A stretch of 36,100 nt of DNA, taken from assembly GCA_019119415.1 (NCBI GenBank), contig DWXB01000004.1:1-36100 (forward strand), given 5' to 3'. The DNA is from Candidatus Ligilactobacillus avistercoris (GTDB lineage: Bacteria > Bacillota > Bacilli > Lactobacillales > Lactobacillaceae). This document shows, in pieces, positions 1 to 8,570 of this stretch. The notes beneath the pieces were generated by a model. It did not search any database. It saw nothing but the letters and a program-made list of their open reading frames with translations, and was not told the DNA's origin. Within the stretch, counting starts at the first letter, position 1. Every line of letters starts with the position of its first letter. The position numbers and the translations under genes are program-made.

Positions 1-39
1 CATCAGTATATCCAGTATTATAATAACGACAGAATTAAA

Positions 40-85
40 GTAAAACTAAAAGGACTGAGTCCTGTTCAATACAGAATTCAGTCCC
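40..85 (-). terminator. Intrinsic terminator of the MFS transporter gene
   Basis: An inverted repeat pairs GGACTGA (52-58) with TCAGTCC (78-84), with an inner CTGT/ACAG stem. Read on the minus strand it is followed by a T-rich tail (TTTTAGTTTTAC). It lies about 90 bases beyond the transporter stop codon, as expected for the end of a monocistronic transcript. Confidence 0.7.
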
Positions 86-174
86 AGGTTGCCTAGTTAA
101 TAAAGTGTCCAATTTTTGGGGTTCACTTCACCTTCCCCCACGTTTTTATTTGTTAATTCTTCGGCTTCTTAATT

Positions 175-1548
175 TTAGCTTTCCTGGGACTGGTGAAACC
201 CTTCTAGTCGCTTATCCCGGGACAACAACGTACAGATAATCGCCCCAATCGCCGCAATGATAAACAGGCCAAAGACGGCCAGCCAGCCCATGTGATCAGC
301 GATAATTCCGATTACCAGGGTCGCAATAACCGCCCCCAACACGTAACTAAACGTTCCTGACAGCCCTGCAGCTGCCCCAGCCGCAATCTTGGGCACAATT
401 CCCATGGCATACAACCCAATCGTCATTACCGGGCCGTAAATTCCAAATCCCAGACCAATGAGGACCGCGTAATCAGCGAGCAGGTACTGGTTCCCCGCCG
501 GAATGAACCAGTAAATCACAACTAAAACCATGGTTAATACCAGAAAGGCAACGTTGGTTAGTGGCATCGAGTTGTTAAAGACCTTCCGGCAAATCATCAT
601 GGCGCACAGCATGCCCAGCACGCCGCCAATTTCGAAGAACGAAAAGCCGCCCATTCCCGCGGCGGCGTTCACGGCCTTGCCACCAACGCTCTGGGGCGCC
701 GCTAAGAACCGGGGCGCCCATACAACAATCCCGTACCGGAGAACGTAAACGAATGCCCCGTACATGCACGCCCACAGTAGTTTCTTATTTGGCAAAATGT
801 ACTCGCGGATAACCACCTTCATCGGCGGTACCGCTGCCGGCTGCTTCTTGGCCGGCAGGTGGTGGTACTGTTCCACGGACGGCATCCCAACTGATTCTGG
901 GGTGTCTTCCTGGATAAAGTACACGAACACCGCGATGATAATAACAACAATCCCTGGAAGCCAGTACGCTGCGTGGGCCCGCGCCATCGCGTTATTCCCC
1001 GCAATTGCCAGTCCTAATCCAGCCAAAGCAGGCGCAAGGGCACCCCCAAAATTATGGGCAAGGTTCCAGATCGAACCCCACAACGTCCGTTCTTCATCGT
1101 CAAACCAGTACACCAGTGACCGGGAACACGGGCCGTACCCCATTCCTTGGAGCCAGCCGTTAATCAGGTACATGACAGTAAAAATCCAAACGGTGGAAAT
1201 GATTCCCGGAATCACCCCGATTAGGATATTAACAACCCCTGATAAAACCAGGCCCAACGGCAAGAAAATCTTGGCGTTAGAACTGTCCGCAATGTGGCCG
1301 GACACAAACTTGGAAATCCCGTACGCCACGTACGACGCACACGAAATAATCCCGATTTGGGTGGCCGACATCTGCAGGATTCCGGAAAGAACCGCCGTGG
1401 TATTCCGCACAAAGTAGTACCCCATGTACCCGACGAAAATCCCGATGAAAACGCGCACCCGGTACCGCGGGTAGAGCTGCCGCACCGTCGCATCATCCCG
1501 GAGCGGTTGCGCTGGTGGCGGCGCCAATAACTGCTTTACCCAATTCAT
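175..1548 (-). CDS. MFS transporter, organophosphate:phosphate antiporter (UhpC/UhpT/GlpT-like)
   Basis: A 457-residue polytopic membrane protein with about 12 predicted helices, the usual length for this family. Family hallmarks are the stretch GYGPCSRSLVYWFDDEER near residues 135-155 followed by SIWNLAHNFGGALAP, which correspond to the conserved substrate-pathway segment of the hexose-phosphate and glycerol-3-phosphate antiporters. The probable role is uptake of a phosphorylated sugar or glycerol-3-phosphate in exchange for phosphate; the exact substrate cannot be read from the sequence. The start is supported by a GGGGGAGA ribosome site 4 bases upstream of ATG. The gene is transcribed alone, with an extended -10 promoter upstream and a hairpin terminator downstream, and is separated from rpsI by another terminator. 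No uhpA/uhpB-type regulators are adjacent, so a transport rather than a sensor role is favoured. Confidence 0.85.
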   Translation of the reverse strand: MNWVKQLLAPPPAQPLRDDATVRQLYPRYRVRVFIGIFVGYMGYYFVRNTTAVLSGILQMSATQIGIISCASYVAYGISKFVSGHIADSSNAKIFLPLGLVLSGVVNILIGVIPGIISTVWIFTVMYLINGWLQGMGYGPCSRSLVYWFDDEERTLWGSIWNLAHNFGGALAPALAGLGLAIAGNNAMARAHAAYWLPGIVVIIIAVFVYFIQEDTPESVGMPSVEQYHHLPAKKQPAAVPPMKVVIREYILPNKKLLWACMYGAFVYVLRYGIVVWAPRFLAAPQSVGGKAVNAAAGMGGFSFFEIGGVLGMLCAMMICRKVFNNSMPLTNVAFLVLTMVLVVIYWFIPAGNQYLLADYAVLIGLGFGIYGPVMTIGLYAMGIVPKIAAGAAAGLSGTFSYVLGAVIATLVIGIIADHMGWLAVFGLFIIAAIGAIICTLLSRDKRLEGFHQSQES

Positions 1549-1593
1549 AGTATCTCCCCCTAAAAAAATAATTGGAATAAATGCTCCATAGCT

Positions 1594-1602
1594 ATTATAA
1601 CA
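1594..1602 (-). promoter_or_regulatory. Extended -10 promoter for the MFS transporter
   Basis: On the minus strand TGTTATAAT gives a perfect TATAAT -10 (1594-1599) preceded by the TGn extension. No good -35 hexamer is seen 17 bases upstream, which is typical of extended -10 promoters. The predicted transcript starts about 40 bases before the transporter ATG. Confidence 0.6.
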
Positions 1603-1640
1603 AAAATGTAAGTGCTTTATTAGGAGAAAACTATTTTTGC

Positions 1641-1675
1641 AAACAAAAAAGAACCCAGGAAAACCTGGATTCCTT
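1641..1675 (-). terminator. Intrinsic terminator after rpsI
   Basis: CCAGG/CCTGG stem with an AAAA loop (in plus-strand view) plus flanking A/T pairs; the minus strand continues into TTCTTTTTTG. It ends the rplM-rpsI transcript. The plus strand also runs into CCTTTTT, so it could act in both directions. Confidence 0.7.
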
Positions 1676-1701
1676 TTTCATCGCCATTAACCGAAATCCG
1701 A

Positions 1702-2094
1702 TTAACGCTTTGAGAACTGGGAAGCCTTCCGGGCCTTCTTGAGACCTGGCTTCTTCCGTTCCTTCATCCGTGGGTCCCGTGTTAAGAGACCTGCACGCTT
1801 CAGTGCGCCCCGGAAGTCCGGGTCAACTTCAAGCAGTGCGCGGGCAATTCCGTGCCGTGTAGCACCGGCCTGTCCTGAGAAGCCACCACCGTTTACGTTA
1901 ACGAGGACGTCGTATGAGCCCTTCGTTTCCGTAACGTCAAACGGCTGAACCATGACTTCACGTAAGTTTGCAAATGGAATGTATTCTTCTGCAGGCTTGC
2001 CGTTCATCGTGATCTTACCAGTTCCCGGAACTAACCGGACCCGGGCAACTGAGTTCTTCCGGCGACCTGTACCGTAGTATTGTACTTGAGCCAA
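1702..2094 (-). CDS. rpsI: 30S ribosomal protein S9
   Basis: 130 residues, the standard bacterial length. The N-terminal [16 protein letters not shown] segment and the basic C-terminal tail ending in QFSKR are diagnostic; that tail reaches into the ribosomal P site and contacts the anticodon stem of P-site tRNA. The gene follows rplM after an 18-base gap containing its own AGGAGG site, the usual L13-S9 pair, and is closed by a terminator just downstream. Expression is expected to follow rplM. Confidence 0.98.
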   Translation of the reverse strand: MAQVQYYGTGRRKNSVARVRLVPGTGKITMNGKPAEEYIPFANLREVMVQPFDVTETKGSYDVLVNVNGGGFSGQAGATRHGIARALLEVDPDFRGALKRAGLLTRDPRMKERKKPGLKKARKASQFSKR

Positions 2095-2112
2095 TTCGAT
2101 TTCCTCCTAGAT

Positions 2113-2556
2113 CTAGATTAAGTTCGTAATATCTAATACTTCTGGCTGCTGTGCAGCGTGCTTGTGGTCAGCGCCACGGTATACGTGGAGCTTCTTCAGC
2201 TGCTGGCGACCAAGAGTACCCTTCGGCAGCATTCCCTTAACTGAAAGGGCAATGAGCTTCTCGGGATCCTTTTCACGGTAATCACCGGCTGTCCGTTCCT
2301 TTAATCCACCCGGATGGTTGGAGTGGTGGTAGTAGACCTTGTTCTTGGCCTTCTTTCCGGTCAACGCAACCTTTTCGGCGTTGATTACGATGACAAAGTC
2401 ACCAGTATCAACGTGTGGCGTAAACGTTGGCTTGTTCTTACCACGCAGAACAGATGCAACAACCGCTGATAACCGTCCCAAAGGAACATCAGTGGCGTCA
2501 ACGACATACCATTTCCGCTCAACTTCGCCTGGCTTTGCAATATATGTTGTACGCAC
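2113..2556 (-). CDS. rplM: 50S ribosomal protein L13
   Basis: L13, an early-assembly 23S rRNA-binding protein. I place the start at a GTG codon (2554-2556), giving [20 protein letters not shown] at the N-terminus and 147 residues, the family norm. GGAGG lies 8 bases upstream of this GTG. A longer frame would add 11 unrelated residues covering the ribosome site itself. The [16 protein letters not shown] and [11 protein letters not shown] segments are typical of L13. The gene is the first ribosomal gene after truA and is preceded by a hairpin that probably is the L13 autoregulatory leader. Confidence 0.97.
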   Translation of the reverse strand: MRTTYIAKPGEVERKWYVVDATDVPLGRLSAVVASVLRGKNKPTFTPHVDTGDFVIVINAEKVALTGKKAKNKVYYHHSNHPGGLKERTAGDYREKDPEKLIALSVKGMLPKGTLGRQQLKKLHVYRGADHKHAAQQPEVLDITNLI

Positions 2557-2589
2557 GATTATATCCTCCAATTTCTGTATGTTTGACAA

Positions 2590-2655
2590 ACAATAAGGTT
2601 AACGGGGCTTACTGTGGGGCAAACAATACCAGCTAATATGATACTCTTTTGCCCC
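2590..2655 (-). promoter_or_regulatory. Probable L13 leader (r-protein autoregulatory RNA)
   Basis: Minus-strand GGGGCAAA (2648-2655) pairs exactly with TTTGCCCC (2616-2623). An inner AGTATCA/TGGTATT stem with two wobble pairs gives a 40-base hairpin, followed by CCACAGTAAGCCCCG. No T-run follows, so it is not an intrinsic terminator for truA. Its position just before rplM-rpsI matches the known L13 leader of low-GC Gram-positives, thought to bind L13. Assignment rests on position and structure; no covariance model was run. Confidence 0.6.
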
Positions 2656-2662
2656 GCACGCG

Positions 2663-3454
2663 TCAATCGTCTTCCCCGCTTTTTCGGGCTAATTCTGATC
2701 CCGGCTGATCATAGTAAACGGCCTTTAAGTAGAGCCCGCTTGCCGGGGCCGTTTCGCGGCATTCATTCCGATCCTTAACCACGTAGAGCCGTTGAAAATC
2801 ATGTACTGGTCGCCGGCCCGCGCCAATTTCAAGCAGGGTGGCCACCATAATCCGCACCTGATTATACAAAAAACCATTCCCGGTAAACGAGAAAACCACT
2901 TCGTCATTTGCCTGATCCTCCCGCACAGTGGCCCGGTACACCGTCCGCACGTGGTTAGTCGCTTGACTGCCTGCGGCCACAAAACTCGAATAGTCGTGGG
3001 TCCCCTCCACGTCCGGGAGGGCCGCCCTAATTTTATCAAGGTCTAACTTAAACTTATAGTGGCCGGTGTAGTTTCGTTTAAACGGGTTAACAAACTCCCC
3101 GCGGCTCACCCGGTAAACGTAGGTTTTCGCGTGGGCCGTATAACGGGCATGGAAACTTTGCGGAACCACTTCACAGGCCACCACTTCACAGTCTAACGGC
3201 AGCATGCTGTTCAACCCGCGAAGCATCCCCTGCGCCGGAATGTCATGGGGAAAATCAAAGTGGATTACCTGGCCGAGGGCGTGCACCCCCGCGTCGGTCC
3301 GGCCCGACCCCACCACGTGAACGTAATCGTCTCGTTTACTCATCTTATTGAGGGCCCGTTCTAAAACGCCCTGGACCGTCCGTTTATGGGGCTGCACCTG
3401 GTAGCCCGCAAAGTTAGTTCCATCGTAGGCTAGCGTTACCTTATACCGTGGCAT
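2663..3454 (-). CDS. truA: tRNA pseudouridine(38-40) synthase TruA
   Basis: 263 residues. Converts uridines 38-40 of the tRNA anticodon arm to pseudouridine. The catalytic aspartate lies in [15 protein letters not shown] near residues 48-62, and [10 protein letters not shown] and [13 protein letters not shown] further along are conserved TruA segments. The N-terminus [19 protein letters not shown] is standard, with an AAGGGATGATGG ribosome site upstream. It sits 31 bases after ecfT in the common ecfA1-ecfA2-ecfT-truA order of Firmicutes, so it is most likely translated from the same message. Confidence 0.97.
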   Translation of the reverse strand: MPRYKVTLAYDGTNFAGYQVQPHKRTVQGVLERALNKMSKRDDYVHVVGSGRTDAGVHALGQVIHFDFPHDIPAQGMLRGLNSMLPLDCEVVACEVVPQSFHARYTAHAKTYVYRVSRGEFVNPFKRNYTGHYKFKLDLDKIRAALPDVEGTHDYSSFVAAGSQATNHVRTVYRATVREDQANDEVVFSFTGNGFLYNQVRIMVATLLEIGAGRRPVHDFQRLYVVKDRNECRETAPASGLYLKAVYYDQPGSELARKSGEDD

Positions 3455-3485
3455 CCGCCATCATCCCTTCTTCGTAGAATTGATT

Positions 3486-4280
3486 TTAAGCACGCAGCCA
3501 TACCAGCGCACCCGTCAGAAACACGAACACCACCACTGCAATGGTATCCACCAAGTGCCACTGCTGAACCCGGTACTTTGTCCGGTGGGCGCCATCCCGG
3601 TAGCCCCGGGCCTCCATCGCGGTGGCAAGGTCTTCCGCCCGCTCAAACGAACTGACAAAAAGCGGCACTAGGAGTGGAATAATCGCCTTAATCCGGTTGC
3701 GAATCTTCCCGGTACTAAAGCTGACCCCGCGCGCCCGCTGCGCATTCATAATCTTTTGGGTTTCGTCCATCAGTGTCGGCACAAACCGCAATGCAATTGA
3801 TAGCATCAACGCAATTTCCGCAACCGGGACCTTTAAAAGCTTCAGCGGGGCCATCAGCGACTCCATCGCATCCGCAATTGCCAGTGGCGGCGTAGTGAGG
3901 GTCAGGAGGGTCGACATGCAGATAATCAGCATAAACCGGCAAAACACGAAAATCCCGTTAATAATCCCTCCCGCCGTCAGGGAGAAGATTCCCCAGTGCC
4001 AGTAAACGGTGCCTCCCCGCGCAAAAAAAATCTGAAGCGTCACCGTTAGCAGAATCAGCCAAATAAGGGGCCTGACCCCAGCGATAAAGAAGCGCACAGA
4101 TACCCGGGAAAGGAACACACACCCCAGCGTAAACGCACTTAGTATCAGGTACGTGGCCCAATTATTGGCCAAGAAAATAATGGCAATAAACGCAAAACTA
4201 AGGGCTAACTTAGCCCGGGCGTCCATCCGGTGGAGAACCGAATTGCCGGGGACGTACCGCCCTAACAGCAGTTTAGTCAT
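3486..4280 (-). CDS. ecfT: Energy-coupling factor transporter transmembrane protein EcfT
   Basis: Membrane scaffold of group II ECF vitamin transporters; it joins the two ATPases to exchangeable substrate-binding S components encoded elsewhere. The two Ala-Arg-Gly coupling motifs, in AQRARGVSF and AMEARGYRDG, are both present in the cytoplasmic coupling helices. I use the ATG at 4278-4280 (MTKLLLGRYVPG), 264 residues, because AAGGAGG lies 9 bases upstream and the N-terminus then matches the family; an upstream in-frame start would add 14 residues of unrelated sequence. The start overlaps the ecfA2 stop by 8 bases, implying translational coupling. Confidence 0.96.
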   Translation of the reverse strand: MTKLLLGRYVPGNSVLHRMDARAKLALSFAFIAIIFLANNWATYLILSAFTLGCVFLSRVSVRFFIAGVRPLIWLILLTVTLQIFFARGGTVYWHWGIFSLTAGGIINGIFVFCRFMLIICMSTLLTLTTPPLAIADAMESLMAPLKLLKVPVAEIALMLSIALRFVPTLMDETQKIMNAQRARGVSFSTGKIRNRIKAIIPLLVPLFVSSFERAEDLATAMEARGYRDGAHRTKYRVQQWHLVDTIAVVVFVFLTGALVWLRA

Positions 4281-5148
4281 GCCGGCCACCTCCTTGTAGT
4301 TGAGGAACAAGCTGATCAGCAAGTTCGTGTTCGGTTAACGGGAGCGGATCAAACGAGAAGCCCCGTGCCGCCAGTTGTTCCGCCATTGCTGCCGTCTGCG
4401 GTAACCGTAGGTGGTGCTCCCGCAGCCACTTAGCGTCCGCAAACACCTGCCGCGGCGTCCCCGTCTGCAGCACCTGACCGTGTTCCATCACAACCACGTG
4501 ATCGGCATAATCCGCTACGTCATCCATCTGGTGGGTCACCAGAATAATCGTGAGGAGGTACTCCCGGTGAAGGCGGGCAAACAAGTTCATCATGCTTCGC
4601 CGCCCCTGCGGATCCAATCCGGCCGTCGGTTCATCCAAAATCAGCGTATGGGGCTCCATTGCCAGGATGCCGGCAATGGCCGCCCGCCGCATCTGTCCAC
4701 CAGAGAGGTCAAACGGTGACTGGGTGAGCGTTGTCTCACTTAACCCCACCATGGCCGCCACTTTGCGGGCAATCTGCTCCGCCTCGGCCGCACTCTTTCC
4801 AAAGTTCCGGGGTGCAAAGGCAATATCCTTGAGGACCGTTTCCTCAAACAACTGCGCCTCCGGGAACTGGAACACAAATCCAACCTGATGACGGAGGTCA
4901 CTCAGTTCCTTGTTTTTCGTTGCGGGGGTAATCGTCACCCCATTCACCGTCAGTTGCCCAGATGTCGGCTTAAGCAACCCGTTGAAATGCTGGAGGAGCG
5001 TCGATTTCCCGCTTCCCGTGTGCCCAATAATGGCCGTATAACTACCATCCTCAATCCGAAGGGAAACATCCTGCAGGGCCGGCGCTGCCATGGGCGTCCC
5101 CGCCTGGTAGGTGTAACTTAAATGGTTGACTTCAATTGCGATAACCAG
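4273..5148 (-). CDS. ecfA2: ECF transporter ATP-binding protein EcfA2, unusual start codon
   Basis: One of the paired ATPases driving ECF vitamin uptake. Walker A GHTGSGKST, signature LSGGQMRR, Walker B LILDEPTAGLD and the switch histidine in LVTHQMDD are intact. The only canonical start is ATG at 5089-5091, but that would drop the first strand and the adenine-stacking aromatic of the A-loop. The frame is open upstream and reads IAIEVNHLSYTYQAGTP, clearly EcfA2-like, yet contains no ATG, GTG or TTG before a TAA stop. The best candidate is CTG at 5146-5148, 8 bases after AAGGG; ATC at 5140-5142, where relatives usually have Met, is the alternative. The 5' end lies inside ecfA1. The product is certain; the start is not. 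Confidence 0.9.
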   Translation of the reverse strand: MVIAIEVNHLSYTYQAGTPMAAPALQDVSLRIEDGSYTAIIGHTGSGKSTLLQHFNGLLKPTSGQLTVNGVTITPATKNKELSDLRHQVGFVFQFPEAQLFEETVLKDIAFAPRNFGKSAAEAEQIARKVAAMVGLSETTLTQSPFDLSGGQMRRAAIAGILAMEPHTLILDEPTAGLDPQGRRSMMNLFARLHREYLLTIILVTHQMDDVADYADHVVVMEHGQVLQTGTPRQVFADAKWLREHHLRLPQTAAMAEQLAARGFSFDPLPLTEHELADQLVPQLQGGGRHD

Positions 5149-5948
5149 TTCACCATCCCTTCGTTTGTGAGGTACTCCTTAGGTACCCGAACTCCGCGGG
5201 CAGCAAGCGCCTGCTTTAACCGGGCGGAATACGGGACATCTAATCCCCGGGCGACTAGCGTATCCTCCTGCGCAAAAACGGTGGCCGGCGGTGCGGCCGT
5301 CACCACCCGGCCGTTATCCAGCATAATTACCCGGTCCGCCAATCCGGCTTCGTCAATATCATGCGTAATGGTAATAATCGTTAATCCCTGCTCATGAAGG
5401 GTCCGCATCAGCGTAACAACATCGTCCCGTCCGGCCGGATCAAGCATACTCGTCGCCTCATCAAAAATCACAATTTCAGGACGCAGTGCCAACACACCGG
5501 CAATTGCGACCCGCTGCTTTTGCCCTCCTGAAAGACGACTCGGGGCGTGGTTGGCATACCCTGCCATTCCCACCGCCTTCAGCGCGGCCGCCACGCGCTG
5601 ATGCATCTCTTCACGGGGGACTTCTTGATTTTCAAGGCTGAACGCCACGTCACCCGCAACGTCCGCCCCGACAAACTGGTTATCAGGGTTTTGAAAAACC
5701 ATTCCAACCCGGCGCCGGACATCCCAGATATGCTCTTCGTCGACGGGAATTCCCGCAACGTGAATAGCTCCCGCTGTCAGGGGCACCAGCCCATCAAGCG
5801 CCCGGGCAAGGGTACTCTTCCCGCTACCGTTGTGCCCAATTAAGGCAATCCATTCCCCCCGCGTAACCTGCAACGAAACGTGCTGCAGCGCAGGACGATC
5901 CTCATCGCGGTACTGCACCGTTACGTCCCGAACATCAATGACCGGCAT
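5118..5948 (-). CDS. ecfA1: ECF transporter ATP-binding protein EcfA1
   Basis: 276-residue ABC ATPase, first gene of the ecf module. In order: A-loop tyrosine in VTVQYRDED, Walker A GHNGSGKST, Q-loop MVFQNPDNQFVG (the NPDNQ form is characteristic of EcfA1), signature LSGGQKQR, Walker B IVIFDEATSMLD and switch histidine ITHDIDE. It pairs with EcfA2 under EcfT in the membrane to power uptake of several vitamins through separate S components. A GGGGGGATTAGT site precedes the ATG and an extended -10 promoter lies about 33 bases upstream, so the ecf-truA-rplM-rpsI block probably starts here. Confidence 0.97.
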   Translation of the reverse strand: MPVIDVRDVTVQYRDEDRPALQHVSLQVTRGEWIALIGHNGSGKSTLARALDGLVPLTAGAIHVAGIPVDEEHIWDVRRRVGMVFQNPDNQFVGADVAGDVAFSLENQEVPREEMHQRVAAALKAVGMAGYANHAPSRLSGGQKQRVAIAGVLALRPEIVIFDEATSMLDPAGRDDVVTLMRTLHEQGLTIITITHDIDEAGLADRVIMLDNGRVVTAAPPATVFAQEDTLVARGLDVPYSARLKQALAARGVRVPKEYLTNEGMVNWLSQLKSTI

Positions 5949-5980
5949 ACTAATCCCCCCTGACCGTGTAATTCCCCCAC

Positions 5981-5989
5981 ATTATATCA
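5981..5989 (-). promoter_or_regulatory. Extended -10 promoter for ecfA1 operon
   Basis: Minus-strand TGATATAAT combines the TGn extension with a perfect TATAAT (5981-5986). No convincing -35 is visible. The predicted start lies about 25 bases before the ecfA1 ATG, downstream of the rplQ terminator. Confidence 0.55.
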
Positions 5990-6039
5990 GAGAACCCGGA
6001 ACCAGCACCATGATTTCCTGGGAATCCGCCCATAAAGAG

Positions 6040-6154
6040 TTCCGTATAAAATAAAAAATCACTTTTTACGGTGAATTTTCATCCTCCCGGACTACTTAGG
6101 ACTAGACTTGGCATTCGCCATCATCATAGCATCCTTCCATCACCGTAAAAGTGA
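6040..6154 (-). terminator. Terminator after rplQ with a very long loop
   Basis: Minus-strand TCACTTTTACGGTGA (6140-6154) pairs with TCACCGTAAAAAGTGA (6059-6074), a 15-base-pair stem with one bulged base, followed directly by TTTTTTATTTTAT. It ends the alpha-operon transcript before ecfA1. The 65-base loop is unusually large for an intrinsic terminator and contains a short possible reading frame. The 235-base gap between rplQ and ecfA1 holds this element and the ecfA1 promoter. Confidence 0.6.
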
Positions 6155-6183
6155 CCCTTTACGTATTTAATTCGCAGATTCAA

Positions 6184-6561
6184 TTAAACCAGTTCGATGA
6201 TTGCCATCTGAGCAGCATCACCACGCCGCCGGTCCATCTTTAAAATCCGCGTGTACCCACCGTTCCGTTCTGCGTAACGGGGAGCAACGTCATCAAACAG
6301 CATCTGGAGTGCCGTCTTAACGCTTGCATCTTCGTCGTTGTCGTTATCAACAACGACGTCCATGATGTAACCAGCAGCCTTCCGCCGGGCGGATAAATCA
6401 CCCTTCTTTCCAAGGGTAATCATCTTTTCAGCCATCTTCCGTACTTCCTTGGCCTTCTGAACCGTCGTTACGATCTTGCCGTTAACGATCAGGTCAGTAG
6501 TCAGGTTCCGCAGCATTGCCTTCCGGTGTTCGCTGGTCCGTCCTAATTTACGATAAGCCAT
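6184..6561 (-). CDS. rplQ: 50S ribosomal protein L17
   Basis: 125 residues from the ATG at 6559-6561 ([20 protein letters not shown]), which has GGAGGG 7 bases upstream; the preceding TTG in the same frame is not needed. L17 lies near the peptide exit tunnel of the large subunit. The C-terminal [14 protein letters not shown] and the terminal AIIELV are conserved in the family. It is the last gene of the alpha block after rpoA and is followed by a terminator. Confidence 0.97.
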   Translation of the reverse strand: MAYRKLGRTSEHRKAMLRNLTTDLIVNGKIVTTVQKAKEVRKMAEKMITLGKKGDLSARRKAAGYIMDVVVDNDNDEDASVKTALQMLFDDVAPRYAERNGGYTRILKMDRRRGDAAQMAIIELV

Positions 6562-6586
6562 CAATAGTCCCTCCTTTATGTTGTTA

Positions 6587-7531
6587 TTAGTCGTCTTGAC
6601 GAAGACTTAACCCAAGTTCAGCTAACTTACCTTCAACCTCATCGAGGGACTTCCGTCCGAGGTTCCGCACCTTCATCATGTCAGCTTCTGATTTGTCGGT
6701 CAGTTCCTGAACCGTGTTGATGCCGGCCCGCTTCAAGCAGTTGTATGACCGAACGGAAAGATCAAGCTCTTCGATGGTCATTTCCAGCATCTTTTCCTTG
6801 GCCGTCTCTTCCTTTTCAACCATGATTTCGGCGTTCTTTGCCTCATCTGTCAGGTCGACGAACAGGGTCAGGTGCTCCGTTAAAATCTTAGCGGATAAGC
6901 TAATTGCCTCACTTGGCGTCAGTGAACCGTTTGTCCACACGTCAAGGGTTAATTTGTCGTAGTCATCCTTTTGACCAACACGCGTCTTTTCAACCTGGTA
7001 ATTAACGCGCTCGATTGGGGTATAAAGTGAGTCAATCGGTAAAACACCAATTGGCATGTCATCTGCCTTGGCCTTGTTTTCATCAGCCGAAACGTATCCC
7101 CGCCCCGTGTTAGCAGACAGCCGGGCGTGGAACGTGGCACCATCAGCAACCGTACAAATGTACTGGTCGGGGTTCAAAATCTCAACATCACTTGACCCCT
7201 GGATGTCACCAGCCGTTACTTCAAGCGGCCCGGTCACGTCAATCTCAAGGTCCTGCTTGTCTTCACCGTTGATCTTCAAGGCAACCTTCTTGAGGTTCAG
7301 GATAATCTTGGTGACATCCTCTAACACCCCGTCAACGGTTGAAAATTCGTGCAGAACACCATCAATCTGAACGTCAGTGATCGCTGCCCCCGGTAACGAA
7401 GAAAGCAGAATCCGGCGTAACGAATTCCCGAGCGTCGTACCGTAGCCCCGCTCTAATGGTTCAACGATAAACCGGCCGTAGTCCTTCGTCTCTTCAATCT
7501 TATGAATTTTTGGTTTTTCAAATTCGATCAT
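6587..7531 (-). CDS. rpoA: DNA-directed RNA polymerase subunit alpha
   Basis: 314 residues, typical of Firmicutes. The N-terminal dimerisation and assembly domain spans about residues 1-230 ([20 protein letters not shown] is the core assembly segment). A short acidic linker leads to the C-terminal DNA- and activator-binding domain with [19 protein letters not shown] and LGRKSLDEV. It scaffolds assembly of beta and beta-prime. It lies in the conserved rpsM-rpsK-rpoA-rplQ order. The ATG overlaps the stop of a three-codon frame (ATGCATTACTAATG), probably chance. Confidence 0.98.
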   Translation of the reverse strand: MIEFEKPKIHKIEETKDYGRFIVEPLERGYGTTLGNSLRRILLSSLPGAAITDVQIDGVLHEFSTVDGVLEDVTKIILNLKKVALKINGEDKQDLEIDVTGPLEVTAGDIQGSSDVEILNPDQYICTVADGATFHARLSANTGRGYVSADENKAKADDMPIGVLPIDSLYTPIERVNYQVEKTRVGQKDDYDKLTLDVWTNGSLTPSEAISLSAKILTEHLTLFVDLTDEAKNAEIMVEKEETAKEKMLEMTIEELDLSVRSYNCLKRAGINTVQELTDKSEADMMKVRNLGRKSLDEVEGKLAELGLSLRQDD

Positions 7532-7612
7532 TAGTAATGCATACCCCTTTCAAAACGCATCGTGTCAGCCAACAAAACCGTTTCGGGCCCGTCCCCAACG
7601 GTAATGTCGCTA

Positions 7613-7999
7613 TTAAACACGACGACGCTTTGGCGGACGGCATCCGTTATGCGGAACCGGCGTTACGTCCTTAATGGATGTAACTTCAAGTCCTGCAGCC
7701 TGAAGTGCCCGAATAGCAGCTTCACGCCCTGAACCAGGGCCCTTAACGGATACTTCAACGGTCTTCATTCCGTGATCCATTGCACTCTTAGCAGCGGCTT
7801 CCGCAGCCATCTGTGCAGCAAACGGCGTTGACTTCCGGCTCCCCTTAAAGCCAAGTGCACCGGCTGATGACCATGCAACGGCGTTCCCGTGAACGTCCGT
7901 AATCATCACGAGGGTGTTGTTAAAGGTTGAGTGAATGTGTGCCACACCGGACTCAATGTGCTTCTTTGCCCGGCGCTTCCGTGACTTCTTAACTGCCAT
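7613..7999 (-). CDS. rpsK: 30S ribosomal protein S11
   Basis: 128 residues, family-typical. S11 sits on the platform of the small subunit near the mRNA exit. Conserved segments are [18 protein letters not shown] near residues 18-36, [20 protein letters not shown] and the basic C-terminus [12 protein letters not shown]. An AGGAGG site precedes the start. It follows rpsM by 31 bases. Confidence 0.98.
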   Translation of the reverse strand: MAVKKSRKRRAKKHIESGVAHIHSTFNNTLVMITDVHGNAVAWSSAGALGFKGSRKSTPFAAQMAAEAAAKSAMDHGMKTVEVSVKGPGSGREAAIRALQAAGLEVTSIKDVTPVPHNGCRPPKRRRV

Positions 8000-8030
8000 G
8001 AACGATCTAACCTCCTTTTATTTTAATTTA

Positions 8031-8396
8031 TTATTTCTTCTTCCCTGCAATTGAAACCGCTGGGCCTTTCCGTGTGCGGGCGTTGTTCTTGGTGTTTTGA
8101 CCACGAACTGGTAAGTGCCGCCGGTGACGAAGGCCTCGGTAAGAGCCAATTTCAGAAAGACGCTTGATGTTCATGGAAACTTCCCGCCGAAGGTCCCCTT
8201 CGACGTCGTACTTGTTAACTTCCACCCGGATCTTGTCTTCCTGTTCGGCTGTCAGGTCACGAACGCGAACGTCTTCTGAAACGCCTGCGTCTGCTAAGAT
8301 CTTCTTAGCACGTGAGTTACCGATTCCATAAATGTAGGTTAACCCAATGACAATCCGCTTGTCACTTGGTAAGTCAATCCCTGCAATACGAGCCAT
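8031..8396 (-). CDS. rpsM: 30S ribosomal protein S13
   Basis: 121 residues. S13 forms part of the small-subunit head, contacts L5 in an intersubunit bridge and touches P-site tRNA through its basic tail. [34 protein letters not shown] and [20 protein letters not shown] are the family signatures. An AGGAGGTGTAATTGT leader gives good start support. It lies directly after rpmJ in the standard order. Confidence 0.98.
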   Translation of the reverse strand: MARIAGIDLPSDKRIVIGLTYIYGIGNSRAKKILADAGVSEDVRVRDLTAEQEDKIRVEVNKYDVEGDLRREVSMNIKRLSEIGSYRGLRHRRHLPVRGQNTKNNARTRKGPAVSIAGKKK

Positions 8397-8416
8397 TACA
8401 ATTACACCTCCTTATC

Positions 8417-8533
8417 TTATGATCCTTGACGTTGCTTGTGCTTCGGGTTATCGCAAATAACCATAACGCGACCCTTGCGCTTGATTACTTTGCAGTGTTC
8501 GCACATTGGTTTAACTGATGGTCTTACTTTCAT
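8417..8533 (-). CDS. rpmJ: 50S ribosomal protein L36
   Basis: A 38-residue frame between infA and rpsM. It begins [20 protein letters not shown] and ends [11 protein letters not shown], with the zinc-ligand pattern Cys-x2-Cys, a later Cys and a His (CEHC, IC, KHKQ), so this is the zinc-binding form. GGAGGTATGATTC precedes the ATG at 8531-8533. L36 is the smallest large-subunit protein and stabilises 23S rRNA folding near the subunit interface. Confidence 0.96.
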   Translation of the reverse strand: MKVRPSVKPMCEHCKVIKRKGRVMVICDNPKHKQRQGS

Positions 8534-8570
8534 GAATCATACCTCCTAAAAAATTTTTTCGAAGGACAAT

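Noticed and set aside
764-1417. 217-codon plus-strand frame opposite the MFS transporter
   Set aside because: Composition is a mirror of hydrophobic codons of the transporter; no start context.
6059-6154. Inverted repeat considered as a MITE-like mobile element
   Set aside because: No flanking target-site duplication and no second copy in the window; the T-run makes a terminator the simpler reading.
7531-7545. Three-codon frame (ATG CAT TAC TAA) overlapping the rpoA start
   Set aside because: Too short to judge and its spacing to AAGGGG is only a few bases; probably chance.
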